Origin: Nitrososphaerales archaeon
Lineage (GTDB): Archaea; Thermoproteota; Nitrososphaeria; Nitrososphaerales; CADDZS01
Direction of reading: 5' to 3'
Assembly: GCA_030041355.1 (NCBI GenBank)
Contig: JASHNZ010000031.1
Location: 1-37,372 of the forward strand
Length of the DNA: 37,372 bases
A program made the position numbers and the translations under genes. The notes beneath the pieces were generated by a model. It was not told the DNA's origin and did no database searches. It worked only from the letters and a program-made list of their open reading frames with translations. Shown here one piece after another: positions 16,665 through 24,241 of the stretch (positions are counted from its first letter, which is position 1; every line of letters starts with the position of its first letter).

Positions 16665-16910
16665 TTACTTTCGAAAAGTTCGGGAATCCATCGGATAGAA
16701 CTCATCCTTAACGTGAACTCCGGCTTTAACTGCTGGATCATTTGCAATCAGTGAACGGATCTCCGCTTCATCTTTGATCTCCACGATCGCAATTCCGAAT
16801 ACTTCTTTTGGATCGAGAACAGGTCCGAAAACCAATACTTTTCCTTCGTCGAGCCTAGCCTTCCAGTAAGCGACATGCTCCATCATGACTTGTCGCTCGC
16901 CTGGCGTCAT
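16665..16910 (-). CDS. YciI-like protein, 5' end disrupted or with non-standard start
   Basis: 81 residues from ATG 16910 (TPGERQVMMEHVAYWKARLD, GKVLVFGPVLDPKEVFGI, NDPAVKAGVHVKDEFYPM), clearly YciI-type. These are small alpha/beta-barrel proteins, sometimes enzyme-like, often accessory to catabolic genes. The coding sequence continues upstream in the same frame as KITLFFLKAPGPRPTFASD, which is the family N-terminus, but the frame is stopped by TGA at 16971-16973 with no ATG, GTG or TTG after it. A TTG at 16974 in another frame would restore MTE... after a one-base shift. So either a frameshift, a sequencing error, or an unusual start. Confidence 0.7.
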   Translation of the reverse strand: MTPGERQVMMEHVAYWKARLDEGKVLVFGPVLDPKEVFGIAIVEIKDEAEIRSLIANDPAVKAGVHVKDEFYPMDSRTFRK

Positions 16911-16978
16911 ATCTGAAGCAAATGTCGGGCGAGGTCCGGGTGCTTTTAGAAAGAAGAGGGTGATCTTCGGTCAACCCC

Positions 16979-17368
16979 TCATAAGAGTTGAGAGAATTCG
17001 CCCATCATGGTCTGACGCACATCAATGATCTGCGCCATTTCTCCCCATAGCGGCCCTGCCGCTTCGTCTTGGCCTATTGAGGCTAGGATTCTCTGGTATT
17101 CGTCTTTGCTCGGGTAGAACCCGGTCTCAATCCATACCTCTTCGTCAGCGGGAACACCTAAGGCCTGGTCAAAAGCGGCGAACCCAGTGAAGCCCTCGGT
17201 GTTTGTTTTTCCGAGCTGATAGATCTTCGAATCGAGCATCCCATGTTTCTTGTAGATTTTGGCCAATTTCTCTTCGACATTTTTGAATGCGTTGTGCTGT
17301 TTCTTTGGAATACGGTACAGGAATACGAGCGCGTATGCGCTCTCAGACATCTGATCGGTCGAGGTCAT
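16979..17368 (-). CDS. DUF1428/ABM-like small protein
   Basis: 129 residues. YALVFLYRIPKKQHNAFKNV, an EKLAKIYKKHGMLDSKIYQL helix and WIETGFYPSKDEYQRILASI fit the dimeric alpha/beta-barrel folds of DUF1428 or antibiotic-monooxygenase-like proteins. Function unknown; these often accompany oxidative or aromatic detoxification genes. The ATG at 17368 overlaps the first ATG of the divergent HxlR ORF; a TATA-like element (17391-17400) about 27 bases upstream suggests a leaderless start. The YciI-like gene follows within about 10 bases. Confidence 0.7.
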   Translation of the reverse strand: MTSTDQMSESAYALVFLYRIPKKQHNAFKNVEEKLAKIYKKHGMLDSKIYQLGKTNTEGFTGFAAFDQALGVPADEEVWIETGFYPSKDEYQRILASIGQDEAAGPLWGEMAQIIDVRQTMMGEFSQLL

Positions 17369-17390
17369 GGCAGTTGAGAGAAACCTAACC

Positions 17391-17400
17391 CTTAATAAAA
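17391..17400. promoter_or_regulatory. Shared TATA-like element between divergent genes
   Basis: CTTAATAAAA lies about 27 bases from the minus-strand ATG 17368. On the plus strand the same element is about 28 bases before an in-frame TTG at 17424 of the HxlR gene. A single AT-rich element could thus drive both leaderless transcripts, with the regulator placed to repress both by binding over it. Confidence 0.45.
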
Positions 17401-17879
17401 TGACAAGAGAGCAAACGGTTACCTTGGAAGCAGGCCAGTTCGGAACGCCGAACGAGAATCAAGGCACTCCCATTCTGCCCAATTATACTTTCAGTAATTG
17501 CCCTATTCAGACGAGCCTTGGAGTGCTCGGCAAGAAGTGGACATTATTGATCTTGAGAGATATCGGACTCTTGAAAATTGATCGATTCAACAGAATTCTC
17601 GAAACCCTGCCAGGACTTCCGAGAAAGGTACTTGCCACGAGGTTAAAGGAATTAGAGCGGGAAGGGTTCATACAATGTTCTGAGAGGAAAAAGTCACCAA
17701 TGGTTGTCCGTTGGACTATGACCCAGAAAGGAAAGGATACTTTGCCAATCTTGATGCGCTTCATAGCTTTTGGATCGAGATGGTATCCTGACACCGTTTT
17801 TCCTGATAAGACTCCAAGGCGACTGACCGAGCTCTTTTCAACTCCTGAAGCAAAAGAACTCATCAGTGGGTACGTCTAG
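17400..17879 (+). CDS. HxlR-family (DUF24) winged-helix regulator
   Basis: 159 residues from ATG 17400; ATG 17367 and TTG 17424 are in-frame alternatives. The HxlR core is NCPIQTSLGVLGKKWTLLIL, then RFNRILETLPGLPRKVLATR, then a recognition wing (REGFIQCSERKKSP). The Cys in NCPI is at the position of the redox/quinone-sensing Cys of YodB/HypR-type members. It is divergent to a DUF1428-like/YciI-like pair, with a VOC dioxygenase, Nudix-like protein and reductase beyond. The likely role is control of that block in response to electrophiles. Family call firm; ligand inferred. Confidence 0.9.
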   Translation: MTREQTVTLEAGQFGTPNENQGTPILPNYTFSNCPIQTSLGVLGKKWTLLILRDIGLLKIDRFNRILETLPGLPRKVLATRLKELEREGFIQCSERKKSPMVVRWTMTQKGKDTLPILMRFIAFGSRWYPDTVFPDKTPRRLTELFSTPEAKELISGYV

Positions 17880-17933
17880 GAAATACTTACCCATCTTTGA
17901 GCAATCAAAGCTCGAACATTCCAAAAGTGGCTG

Positions 17934-18152
17934 TTGAGCATTTACACTTGTGAGAGTGATAACCTGCCCAAATTATCTGAACTAGCATCTCTCATCGATT
18001 CCGTAGAGGATGAGGGAAGGACAAGTGAATCGTTCTACGATGCCATCGTACGCATAATCAGTAGAGACTTGCTAATGCGGATGTCGTATTGGCTAATTAA
18101 ATGTGGAACATTTCGAATCAGCTCATCAGAGTATGAAAGGCTGAACGCTTAA
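17934..18152 (+). CDS. Hypothetical 72-residue protein
   Basis: TTG start. Acidic first half (CESDNLPKLSELASLIDSVE) and a more hydrophobic second half (ISRDLLMRMSYWLIKCGTF), with two Cys. No family recognised. It lies between the HxlR regulator and the flavoprotein on the same strand. Could be a real small protein or chance. Confidence 0.3.
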   Translation: MSIYTCESDNLPKLSELASLIDSVEDEGRTSESFYDAIVRIISRDLLMRMSYWLIKCGTFRISSSEYERLNA

Positions 18153-18187
18153 GTTACCGAACAAGGACTGAAACCGTCGTATTCAAT

Positions 18188-19606
18188 TTGAAAAACTACG
18201 ATCTGATAATAATAGGCACCGGCTCCGCAACTAATCTCTTGGACGTCCTAATACAGCGCAATCCCAAAATCAAAATTGCGATAATTGACAAGGACGAAAC
18301 GGGAGGAATCTGCCTCACCAGGGGATGCATCCCCTCGAAAATCCTTCTTTATCCTGCCGAGCTTGTCAGAAATATTGAGGAGGCCAAGGAGCTAGGCATA
18401 GAGTCGGAAATTAAGAAGATTGATTTTCTGAAAATCATGAACAGGATGCGTTCCCTGATCGGTAAGGACATCGAATCCATAAGAGAAGGGCTCTCCTCAT
18501 CAGAAAATATCGATTACTATCAATCCATCGCGGAATTTGTCTCGCCGTACACAATGAAGGTAGCAGGCGAAACAATAACTTCCAAGATGATTTTTCTCTG
18601 CCTAGGATCAAAGACTATAATTCCCCCAATCAAAGGAATCGAAGACGTCGGTTACATCACAAGCGACACCATTCTAAAACTTACTACGCTGCCAAAGAGC
18701 GTAGTCGTAGTGGGAGGCGGCTATATTGCGGCTGAATATGGCTTCTTTCTGTCAAACATGGGTTCCAAGGTTACGATCGTCGGAAGAAACCCCCGATTTC
18801 TTCCCGAGGAAGAACCGGAGGTCTCGGACCTTGCAAAGAAAGATCTAGGCAAACACCTCGAAATAGTCACAAATTGCGAAGTAAAGGAGGCTAAAAAAAC
18901 TTCAGACGGTTTGAAGCATGTAATCGCTCAGGATAGGACCACCGGAAAGACTAGAGAGTTTGAAGCAGAAGAGATCATGCTCGCCGCGGGCAGAGGTCCG
19001 CTGACAGAGCTCTTGCATCCCGAAAAAGCTGGAATAAAGACCACTAAAGATGGTTGGATAGAGGTGAACGAGTACCTAGAGACTTCGCAGCCGAACATTT
19101 GGGCATTCGGAGATGCCAAAGGAAAGTACATGTTCAGACACGTTGCAAACTACGAATCTGAGATAGTTTACTACAACGCCATTCTCAAGCAAAAAGTCAA
19201 GGCAGACTATCACGCCATCCCGCACGCAGTCTTCACCTACCCTGAGGTTGCTGCTGTAGGAATGAGCGAGAATGACGCAGTGGAGAAAATCGGGCGAGAG
19301 AAAGTCCTGATCGGATTTTACAAGTACGAAAATACGGCAAAGGGAGAAGCGATGAATGTCAAAGATTACTTTGTGAAGGTGATTGTTGATAGTTCCAACT
19401 CGGAAATTTTAGGCGCTCACATTATCGGGCCCCATGCCTCGGTTCTGATCCAGGAAATAATCAACGTGATGTATGCGCCCACAAGGAGCGTGCAAATAAT
19501 TGAGGAAGCGATCCACATTCACCCTGCTCTTAGCGAAGTCGTACAAAGAGCCTTTGGAGCAATGATGCCGCTCGAGCATTATCACGAACACATGCTAGGT
19601 CAGTAA
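18188..19606 (+). CDS. Pyridine nucleotide-disulfide oxidoreductase (dihydrolipoamide dehydrogenase-like)
   Basis: 472 residues (TTG start). FAD motif LIIIGTGSATN near the N-terminus, redox-active disulfide Cys42/Cys47 in GGICLTRGCIPSK, NAD(P)-binding VVVVGGGYIAAEYGF, second FAD motif WAFGDAKGKYMFRHVANYE, and the C-terminal active-site His/Glu pair in HIHPALSEVV. It matches the Lpd/mercuric-reductase-like group. No 2-oxoacid dehydrogenase genes are nearby, so the electron acceptor is open. The last ~20 codons recur in diverged form at 20385-20453, beyond a toxin-antitoxin pair. Confidence 0.9.
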   Translation: MKNYDLIIIGTGSATNLLDVLIQRNPKIKIAIIDKDETGGICLTRGCIPSKILLYPAELVRNIEEAKELGIESEIKKIDFLKIMNRMRSLIGKDIESIREGLSSSENIDYYQSIAEFVSPYTMKVAGETITSKMIFLCLGSKTIIPPIKGIEDVGYITSDTILKLTTLPKSVVVVGGGYIAAEYGFFLSNMGSKVTIVGRNPRFLPEEEPEVSDLAKKDLGKHLEIVTNCEVKEAKKTSDGLKHVIAQDRTTGKTREFEAEEIMLAAGRGPLTELLHPEKAGIKTTKDGWIEVNEYLETSQPNIWAFGDAKGKYMFRHVANYESEIVYYNAILKQKVKADYHAIPHAVFTYPEVAAVGMSENDAVEKIGREKVLIGFYKYENTAKGEAMNVKDYFVKVIVDSSNSEILGAHIIGPHASVLIQEIINVMYAPTRSVQIIEEAIHIHPALSEVVQRAFGAMMPLEHYHEHMLGQ

Positions 19607-19633
19607 AACTAGGCATAATGAGGGAAGAGTTTC

Positions 19634-19678
19634 ATACTTTAAGTATAAATATATCTAACCCTTATCCTACTAAGTAGG
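19634..19678 (+). promoter_or_regulatory. Paired palindromes around the TATA box of an AbrB/PIN operon
   Basis: ATACT-TTA-AGTAT (19634-19646) and CCTAC-TAA-GTAGG (19666-19678) are perfect inverted repeats sharing TACT/AGTA half-sites, with centres 32 bases (about three helical turns) apart. The TATA-like TATAAATATA (19644-19653) lies between them, and the second palindrome ends three bases before the antitoxin ATG. Good candidate autoregulatory operator. Confidence 0.55.
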
Positions 19679-19681
19679 ACT

Positions 19682-19945
19682 ATGGTAAAACTGAAGCTAA
19701 AGGTTGGCGAGAAGGGTCAGGTATTGATTCCAAAACTCTTTCGAGACAAGTATGGAATCCGAGAGGGGGAGGAAATAGCCATGGAACCACGCGATGAGGG
19801 CATTTTATTGAAGAGTAGACCGTCAAAAGAAGAAGCGTTACTCTCGCTCCGAGAACACACTTCGAAAATCAAATCGTTGCGTCTCAGAGGCTCCAAACTT
19901 GGCGAACTCAAGTACACCTTTCAAGAGATGGAATACGAGGCTTGA
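19682..19945 (+). CDS. AbrB/MazE-type antitoxin (VapB-like)
   Basis: 87 residues. The SpoVT-AbrB swapped-hairpin domain covers the first ~47 residues (VGEKGQVLIPKLFRDKYGI, EEIAMEPRDEGILLKSRP). The remaining ~40 are helical and charged, the expected toxin-binding arm. The stop overlaps the PIN gene's TTG in TTGA, a typical coupled antitoxin-toxin layout. It should neutralise the PIN RNase and repress its own promoter via the adjacent palindromes. Confidence 0.85.
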   Translation: MVKLKLKVGEKGQVLIPKLFRDKYGIREGEEIAMEPRDEGILLKSRPSKEEALLSLREHTSKIKSLRLRGSKLGELKYTFQEMEYEA

Positions 19946-20406
19946 AGATATTCTTGGATGCAAACCTGCTTATTTACCTGAATACAATCGGAGAGAAGCA
20001 AAACCCCGCCCTCGAAAAATTCTACAGTGATCTTTTGGAAGAAGATCTGTACACAGATGTTCTAATTTTAGACGAGACACTTTACATATCAATGTCCAAG
20101 TATCACGTTCCTTACCAACTCAGCTTCGAGTTTCTAAAAATGAACGTCCTCCCTTACTCGACAGTGATACCTATCGACGAGTCGGATGTTTCATCGATGG
20201 AAAAATATCTCTCCAGATACAAAATCAAACCTTCCAATGCTATTCATCTTTCTGCAATGGAAAGGGAAGGCGTCGCAAACATCGCATCAGAAGATGCAGA
20301 ATTAGATGATGTTAAAGAGGTAAAACGGATCTGGTTTTCCAAATCAGAAGCTTCTACCAAGCAAATTGACAGAAAGAAGAATCCCAAAGAGCATTTGGAG
20401 CAATGA
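19942..20406 (+). CDS. PIN-domain ribonuclease toxin (VapC-like)
   Basis: 154 residues (TTG start overlapping the antitoxin stop). PIN acidic residues: Asp6 (MKIFLDANLLIY), Glu in LILDETLY, Asp in SEDAELDD. A typical toxin would end near VKEVKRIW; here it continues ~22 residues (ASTKQIDRKKNPKEHLEQ). The last codons lie within a diverged copy of the flavoprotein gene's 3' end, read in another frame. So the toxin's C-terminus was probably altered when the cassette landed. Likely Mg2+-dependent RNase of unknown target. Confidence 0.85.
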   Translation: MKIFLDANLLIYLNTIGEKQNPALEKFYSDLLEEDLYTDVLILDETLYISMSKYHVPYQLSFEFLKMNVLPYSTVIPIDESDVSSMEKYLSRYKIKPSNAIHLSAMEREGVANIASEDAELDDVKEVKRIWFSKSEASTKQIDRKKNPKEHLEQ

Positions 20407-20453
20407 TGCTAGTTGAGCACTATCACGAGCATGTACTTGGCCATTCAAGCTAG
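20385..20453 (+). pseudogene. Duplicated 3'-end fragment of the flavoprotein gene
   Basis: The sequence translates to RAFGAMMLVEHYHEHVLGHSS before TAG, matching RAFGAMMPLEHYHEHMLGQ at the end of the intact gene (19544-19606). Roughly three quarters of bases agree and many differences are silent. It is a diverged copy, not a recent duplication. The AbrB/PIN cassette sits exactly between the two copies. Confidence 0.8.
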
Positions 20454-20612
20454 CAACCAAGATTTCATTATTGAGACAGCGGTGCCTAAAAGGATTCTTT
20501 AATAGAATGTCATTCGCTTTGGAGAAAATCGAACTAGGTAAATTATTCGCATTGTCAGGTATATTCTTCCTCCATGTAATGCGATAATCTAGAAATAACG
20601 ATGTGCTAAGAA

Positions 20613-20798
20613 ATGATGTGCGAGAGGTGCAAGGCGGGGCAGATGGAGCAGTTCGGGAAAAAGGTTGGCCCCAAAGGGCATGAAACTATTCTGATCGGAA
20701 GAAAATGCTCTAACTGCGGTTATATTCAGCTAGATTTTGATGATGCCGTTTGGTCTGCGGTGGGCTTGTACACCAGACCTAGAATAAAGCACCGATGA
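20613..20798 (+). CDS. Small zinc-ribbon protein
   Basis: 61 residues (ATG; a second ATG follows). CERC at the N-terminus and CSNC (GRKCSNCGYIQLDF) form a CxxC...CxxC zinc ribbon. The middle is basic. Function unknown; such proteins often bind nucleic acids or act as subunits. It precedes the radical SAM gene on the same strand. Confidence 0.65.
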   Translation: MMCERCKAGQMEQFGKKVGPKGHETILIGRKCSNCGYIQLDFDDAVWSAVGLYTRPRIKHR

Positions 20799-20973
20799 AA
20801 TATTCAATTAAAAAAGAACAATGATTGCTTTTAGTAAGTTGACAATAATTGTAATAGCTAACTATTTAAGAGTGAGTATTAATTTCTCCGCAAGATGTAA
20901 CACGCAGACGGCAACTACTTTTTTGAGGCATTCAACAAGCCCACTTACCGCAAGCACAATATTGGAGCCTCGG

Positions 20974-21930
20974 ATGAGGCACCTTTCTCCAAGCAAGTAC
21001 ATTAAAACGGCAAAGTATGCCCTACGAGATTATGTGGCTGGAGATTACCGCTATCCTTTCTACTGCTCATTCAAAATCATTCAAAGATGCGATTCTAGCT
21101 GCGAGTTCTGTAACGTCTGGCTGAAACCTGCTCCTGACATGCCGACCTCCAAGATCTTGAAGATCATCGATAACGTGGCCGACTCTAGCGTGCTCGTGCT
21201 CAGCCTTGAAGGAGGAGAACCACTAATGAGGAAAGATATTGGAGAGATTCTCCAGTACATAAGAACAAAACCCCTCTACGTCCTTTTCACTTCCAGCGGT
21301 AAACTCTTCGAGAAAAGACCGATGAAGGATTATTGCCGCTACATCGACTTTCTTCACCCAAGCATAGACGAAGGTCACGATAACCTGGATCTCTACGAGT
21401 CTCTCCCTGAATTCGTTTCTTGGGGTTCAATTGTCTGCGTTCAGATTGTAGTTATGAAGGAGTATCTCCCAGACCTAGAACAAAAAATCAGAAAGTGCTA
21501 CAACGCTGGGGCTAAGGCGCTAGTGATGCCGGCATGCCTACTACCAGGAACACCTGATTTCTTGCCAGAAGTAACCGCTTTTAGAAATGAAGTTATGCGA
21601 CTCAAGCGCAAATATCCTCGAACAATTACTACAACAGACAAGTATCTGCGCGCGTTGACATGGTTGCATGGATGCACTTCTGCTTCAATTATAATAGATT
21701 ACGACGGTCGACTTTTCTATCCGTGCCGAACGCTCATGGGAAAGACCATCGATCTCAGTGAACAATCTTTAATGGGGTTTTTAGATTCGAAAGAAGCAGA
21801 TCAATGTAGAGAAAGGATGAGAAAATGCGAAATAAACTGCCATTGGTATCAGTATTTCGCTACAGATTCTTACGTTTCTCTAGGGAACACCGTCTCTTCT
21901 CTTACGCCTTATCTCACTGATTTTTTTTGA
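20974..21930 (+). CDS. Radical SAM protein
   Basis: 318 residues from ATG 20974; the frame extends to ATG 20821 but the added residues look non-coding. The cluster motif CDSSCEFC is preceded by YPFYCSFKIIQR. The SAM GGE motif is SLEGGEPLMRKD. The C-terminal part has more Cys (GCTSASIIIDYDGRLFYPC, then KCEINCHW), suggesting an auxiliary iron-sulfur site as in SPASM/twitch relatives. It resembles the HpnH-like, MoaA-type group. Substrate unknown; no biosynthetic neighbours are obvious. Confidence 0.82.
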   Translation: MRHLSPSKYIKTAKYALRDYVAGDYRYPFYCSFKIIQRCDSSCEFCNVWLKPAPDMPTSKILKIIDNVADSSVLVLSLEGGEPLMRKDIGEILQYIRTKPLYVLFTSSGKLFEKRPMKDYCRYIDFLHPSIDEGHDNLDLYESLPEFVSWGSIVCVQIVVMKEYLPDLEQKIRKCYNAGAKALVMPACLLPGTPDFLPEVTAFRNEVMRLKRKYPRTITTTDKYLRALTWLHGCTSASIIIDYDGRLFYPCRTLMGKTIDLSEQSLMGFLDSKEADQCRERMRKCEINCHWYQYFATDSYVSLGNTVSSLTPYLTDFF

Positions 21931-22180
21931 ATACCTTTGACCGGAGAAATCCGTGGAAAAAGCAATTGAACTGATAACGCAGACCGCAAAATTTGAAAGT
22001 GTTCAAACGATATCAGTGGGGTAGGCGTCGAACGCGAGAAACAGATAAAGCGCCTAAACCAAGCCGATCGCAGCTTGTCTGTGACGTTGACAACTCTCAA
22101 TCTATGGCATGATGGTGAAAATAAAAATGTAATAGCCCTCACCATTCGAATGAGGGCGACTCCTTTCTCTGCATTCGAGC

Positions 22181-23434
22181 TTAGGCCGTTTTGTTGTCTC
22201 CTATGGTGAAGGCGAGCGTGTTTGTCTTGTACGAACCGAGTCCTGTTGCCGGGCTCCATCCCTTGCCTGCGCAGAATTGGGGACCTAAAGGAGTATTGCA
22301 GCCCTTTGTGACATCGTGCATGTCAGCCTTGTAATACGGCGAGGATCCTTTCACTCCATACACTGTAAGGTAGAGGAAAGGCGTCACGAATCCCGCAGGT
22401 GCGTAACCATTGGATGCCCTAATCTGGTTCACGTCGGCAAAGAAGCCCGCCCACGTGGGAGTAGGAAGACTAGTTCCGCCCCAGCAGCAGCTCCAGCCAC
22501 CCTCATCTGGTGTATCGTAGATCCAAACGCCAGTGGAGGGATTTGCGTCAGCCGACACATCTGGCTTGCCAAGGACCTTTAAAGGATCATAGATCTTGAC
22601 ATGGCTCTGGTAATAGGGCTCTTTTGTCCCATTTGCGTACCCTCCGCCGCCTCCGGTCCATGCAGATTCGCTGATGTATTTTCCTGTACTGCTAATGTCT
22701 AATGAGGTTCCCCCAACGCCAATGGCACCGACACAGTTAGCTGGCATATAGCCTGGGCCGGAAGGCCATCCGCCGCTATCCCCATTCGCAGCAAGGACTG
22801 TTACATTGTTTAATTCAGCAGTCTTTAGGAGGGCTTGAACCGGGGGTCTACATGCAACCGCCTTCGAGGAAGCCCAGCTGTTGGAAATTACATTTCCGAG
22901 CTTGTTGTCAAATATGTACTTCCACGCGCCGTACATATCCGTAAAGTTGGGCGTCTGTGCGATCACGAGATTGATTGTGGCCGCTGGTGCCATGACATGT
23001 GACCACTCGACATCCATTGAAATCTCAGGGCCCCATCCATAGTTTTCTGTGCAAGATCCCTGCGGGTAATAGATGTTCAAAGTTGGATTGGGTAATCCAA
23101 ATTGGGCGTCAAAGGTTTTCAGATCGCTTGCAATGTCAGTTTGTTCACAAGCGTCCACGATCGCGATGCTTTGACCGGTTCCGTTAACTCCTTTCCCCTG
23201 CAGGAGGTTTACCCCATAGGCCGTTTGCATCAAGCTAGGGCAAAGCTCGGTAGGTGAACATGTGACTGTTGGACCGTTGCTTACATCAACATGGGCGATT
23301 GCCGGAGTCGCTACTTCGGCGGAAATACTTGACTGGGAAGATCCTGTCGCTGCGTATCCGGAAACAACGATTGGTGAAATTGCAAGTACTGCTAACACGA
23401 GAAACGTTGCGATTATGATTGAGGCTTTTTTCAT
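22181..23434 (-). CDS. Secreted S53 (sedolisin-like) serine-carboxyl peptidase without prodomain
   Basis: About 417 residues from ATG 23434 (ATG 23455 and the start at 23485 are upstream options). Signal peptide MKKASIIIATFLVLAVLAIS is clear only from this ATG. Catalytic Glu/Asp in PEISMDVEW, oxyanion Asp in NGDSGGWPSG, and nucleophile Ser in GGTSLPTPTWAG match sedolisins; the C-terminal DMHDVTKGCN...GKGWSPATG region fits the calcium site. Classical S53 enzymes have a ~170-residue prodomain; here the mature domain starts about 50 residues after the signal. Probably an extracellular, acid-tolerant protease. It shows no PVPD sorting tail. Confidence 0.9.
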   Translation of the reverse strand: MKKASIIIATFLVLAVLAISPIVVSGYAATGSSQSSISAEVATPAIAHVDVSNGPTVTCSPTELCPSLMQTAYGVNLLQGKGVNGTGQSIAIVDACEQTDIASDLKTFDAQFGLPNPTLNIYYPQGSCTENYGWGPEISMDVEWSHVMAPAATINLVIAQTPNFTDMYGAWKYIFDNKLGNVISNSWASSKAVACRPPVQALLKTAELNNVTVLAANGDSGGWPSGPGYMPANCVGAIGVGGTSLDISSTGKYISESAWTGGGGGYANGTKEPYYQSHVKIYDPLKVLGKPDVSADANPSTGVWIYDTPDEGGWSCCWGGTSLPTPTWAGFFADVNQIRASNGYAPAGFVTPFLYLTVYGVKGSSPYYKADMHDVTKGCNTPLGPQFCAGKGWSPATGLGSYKTNTLAFTIGDNKTA

Positions 23435-23591
23435 TTCAGAATCTGTAGCCAGCATCGGGGCACCTGTTGTATTTACGTCTTCCAAAAATTCCTACCCTTA
23501 GGTGAAAATAAACCGAGGCACCACTTGTCTTTTTGATATGGACATTTTCGTTGCTGTTCTCGTGGAGTTGCTCACAGAGGCGCACTTTGAA

Positions 23592-24101
23592 CTAGAGCGA
23601 TTCAGAGAGAGACAGTCCTGCCTTCTTGGTGAGCTCGGTGTTCCAAGTTGGTAGCTTGTACTCTTCGGCTCTGTACGTTGACTGATAGGGCTTGACATCA
23701 AGGATCGGCGTCCCATCAAAATAATCCAAGTCTGAAACGATGAGCTTTCTTCCTTCCTCTATTCGCAGAAGACGAGCGAGACTCAACCCTATGGGATTTG
23801 GCCGCGTAGGAGAGTCCAAGGTAAAGACGCCAACAAAGGGCAAATCTTCGAGCTTCAGACCGTATTTGACTAACCTCTTCGGTCTGACTTTGAGTGGACC
23901 TATTTGTTCGGGCCTTAACTTGTGGAAATAAGCGAGGACAAAGATATGCGAGAAACCTTCTAGTCCATCTAGCGCATCCTTGTACTGGGGGTAGATTTCT
24001 ACCTCTGACTCTACTCCTGAGAAATTGCCTTTAATTTCGTCGTCGGATTCCTTTCTACGGACTATCCCAATTGGAGTGAATCTCACTTCTTCACATTCCA
24101 T
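23592..24101 (-). CDS. trmO: tRNA methyltransferase TrmO (TsaA family)
   Basis: 169 residues. Family signatures: FTPIGIVRRKE at the N-terminus, FSHIFVLAYFHKL, and the highly conserved DSPTRPNPIGLSLARL, then ILDVKPYQ. TrmO methylates the N6 of threonylcarbamoyladenosine at position 37 of certain tRNAs using S-adenosylmethionine. The archaeal version is shorter than E. coli TrmO, lacking its C-terminal extension. ATG start. Confidence 0.9.
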   Translation of the reverse strand: MECEEVRFTPIGIVRRKESDDEIKGNFSGVESEVEIYPQYKDALDGLEGFSHIFVLAYFHKLRPEQIGPLKVRPKRLVKYGLKLEDLPFVGVFTLDSPTRPNPIGLSLARLLRIEEGRKLIVSDLDYFDGTPILDVKPYQSTYRAEEYKLPTWNTELTKKAGLSLSESL

Positions 24102-24241
24102 TTCCTAGCTCTCCCAAAATATTTGGAACGTCTTAATCGTTTTTCATTCTTTGGGTAGCAGGTCTGCATTTGCTTTTCAAATTTGGCTTAGGCCCCTCGT
24201 GAAAGACGTAAGTATCTTTGAACGTCTGAGACTTACCGCAA

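Noticed and set aside
20821-20973. N-terminal extension of the radical SAM protein
   Set aside because: AT-rich with an internal TATA-like stretch and no family similarity; ATG 20974 is more plausible.
21931-22180. Gene between the radical SAM and S53 genes
   Set aside because: Only a minus-strand shadow frame exists, with no promoter or homology; the region looks like a convergent intergenic spacer.
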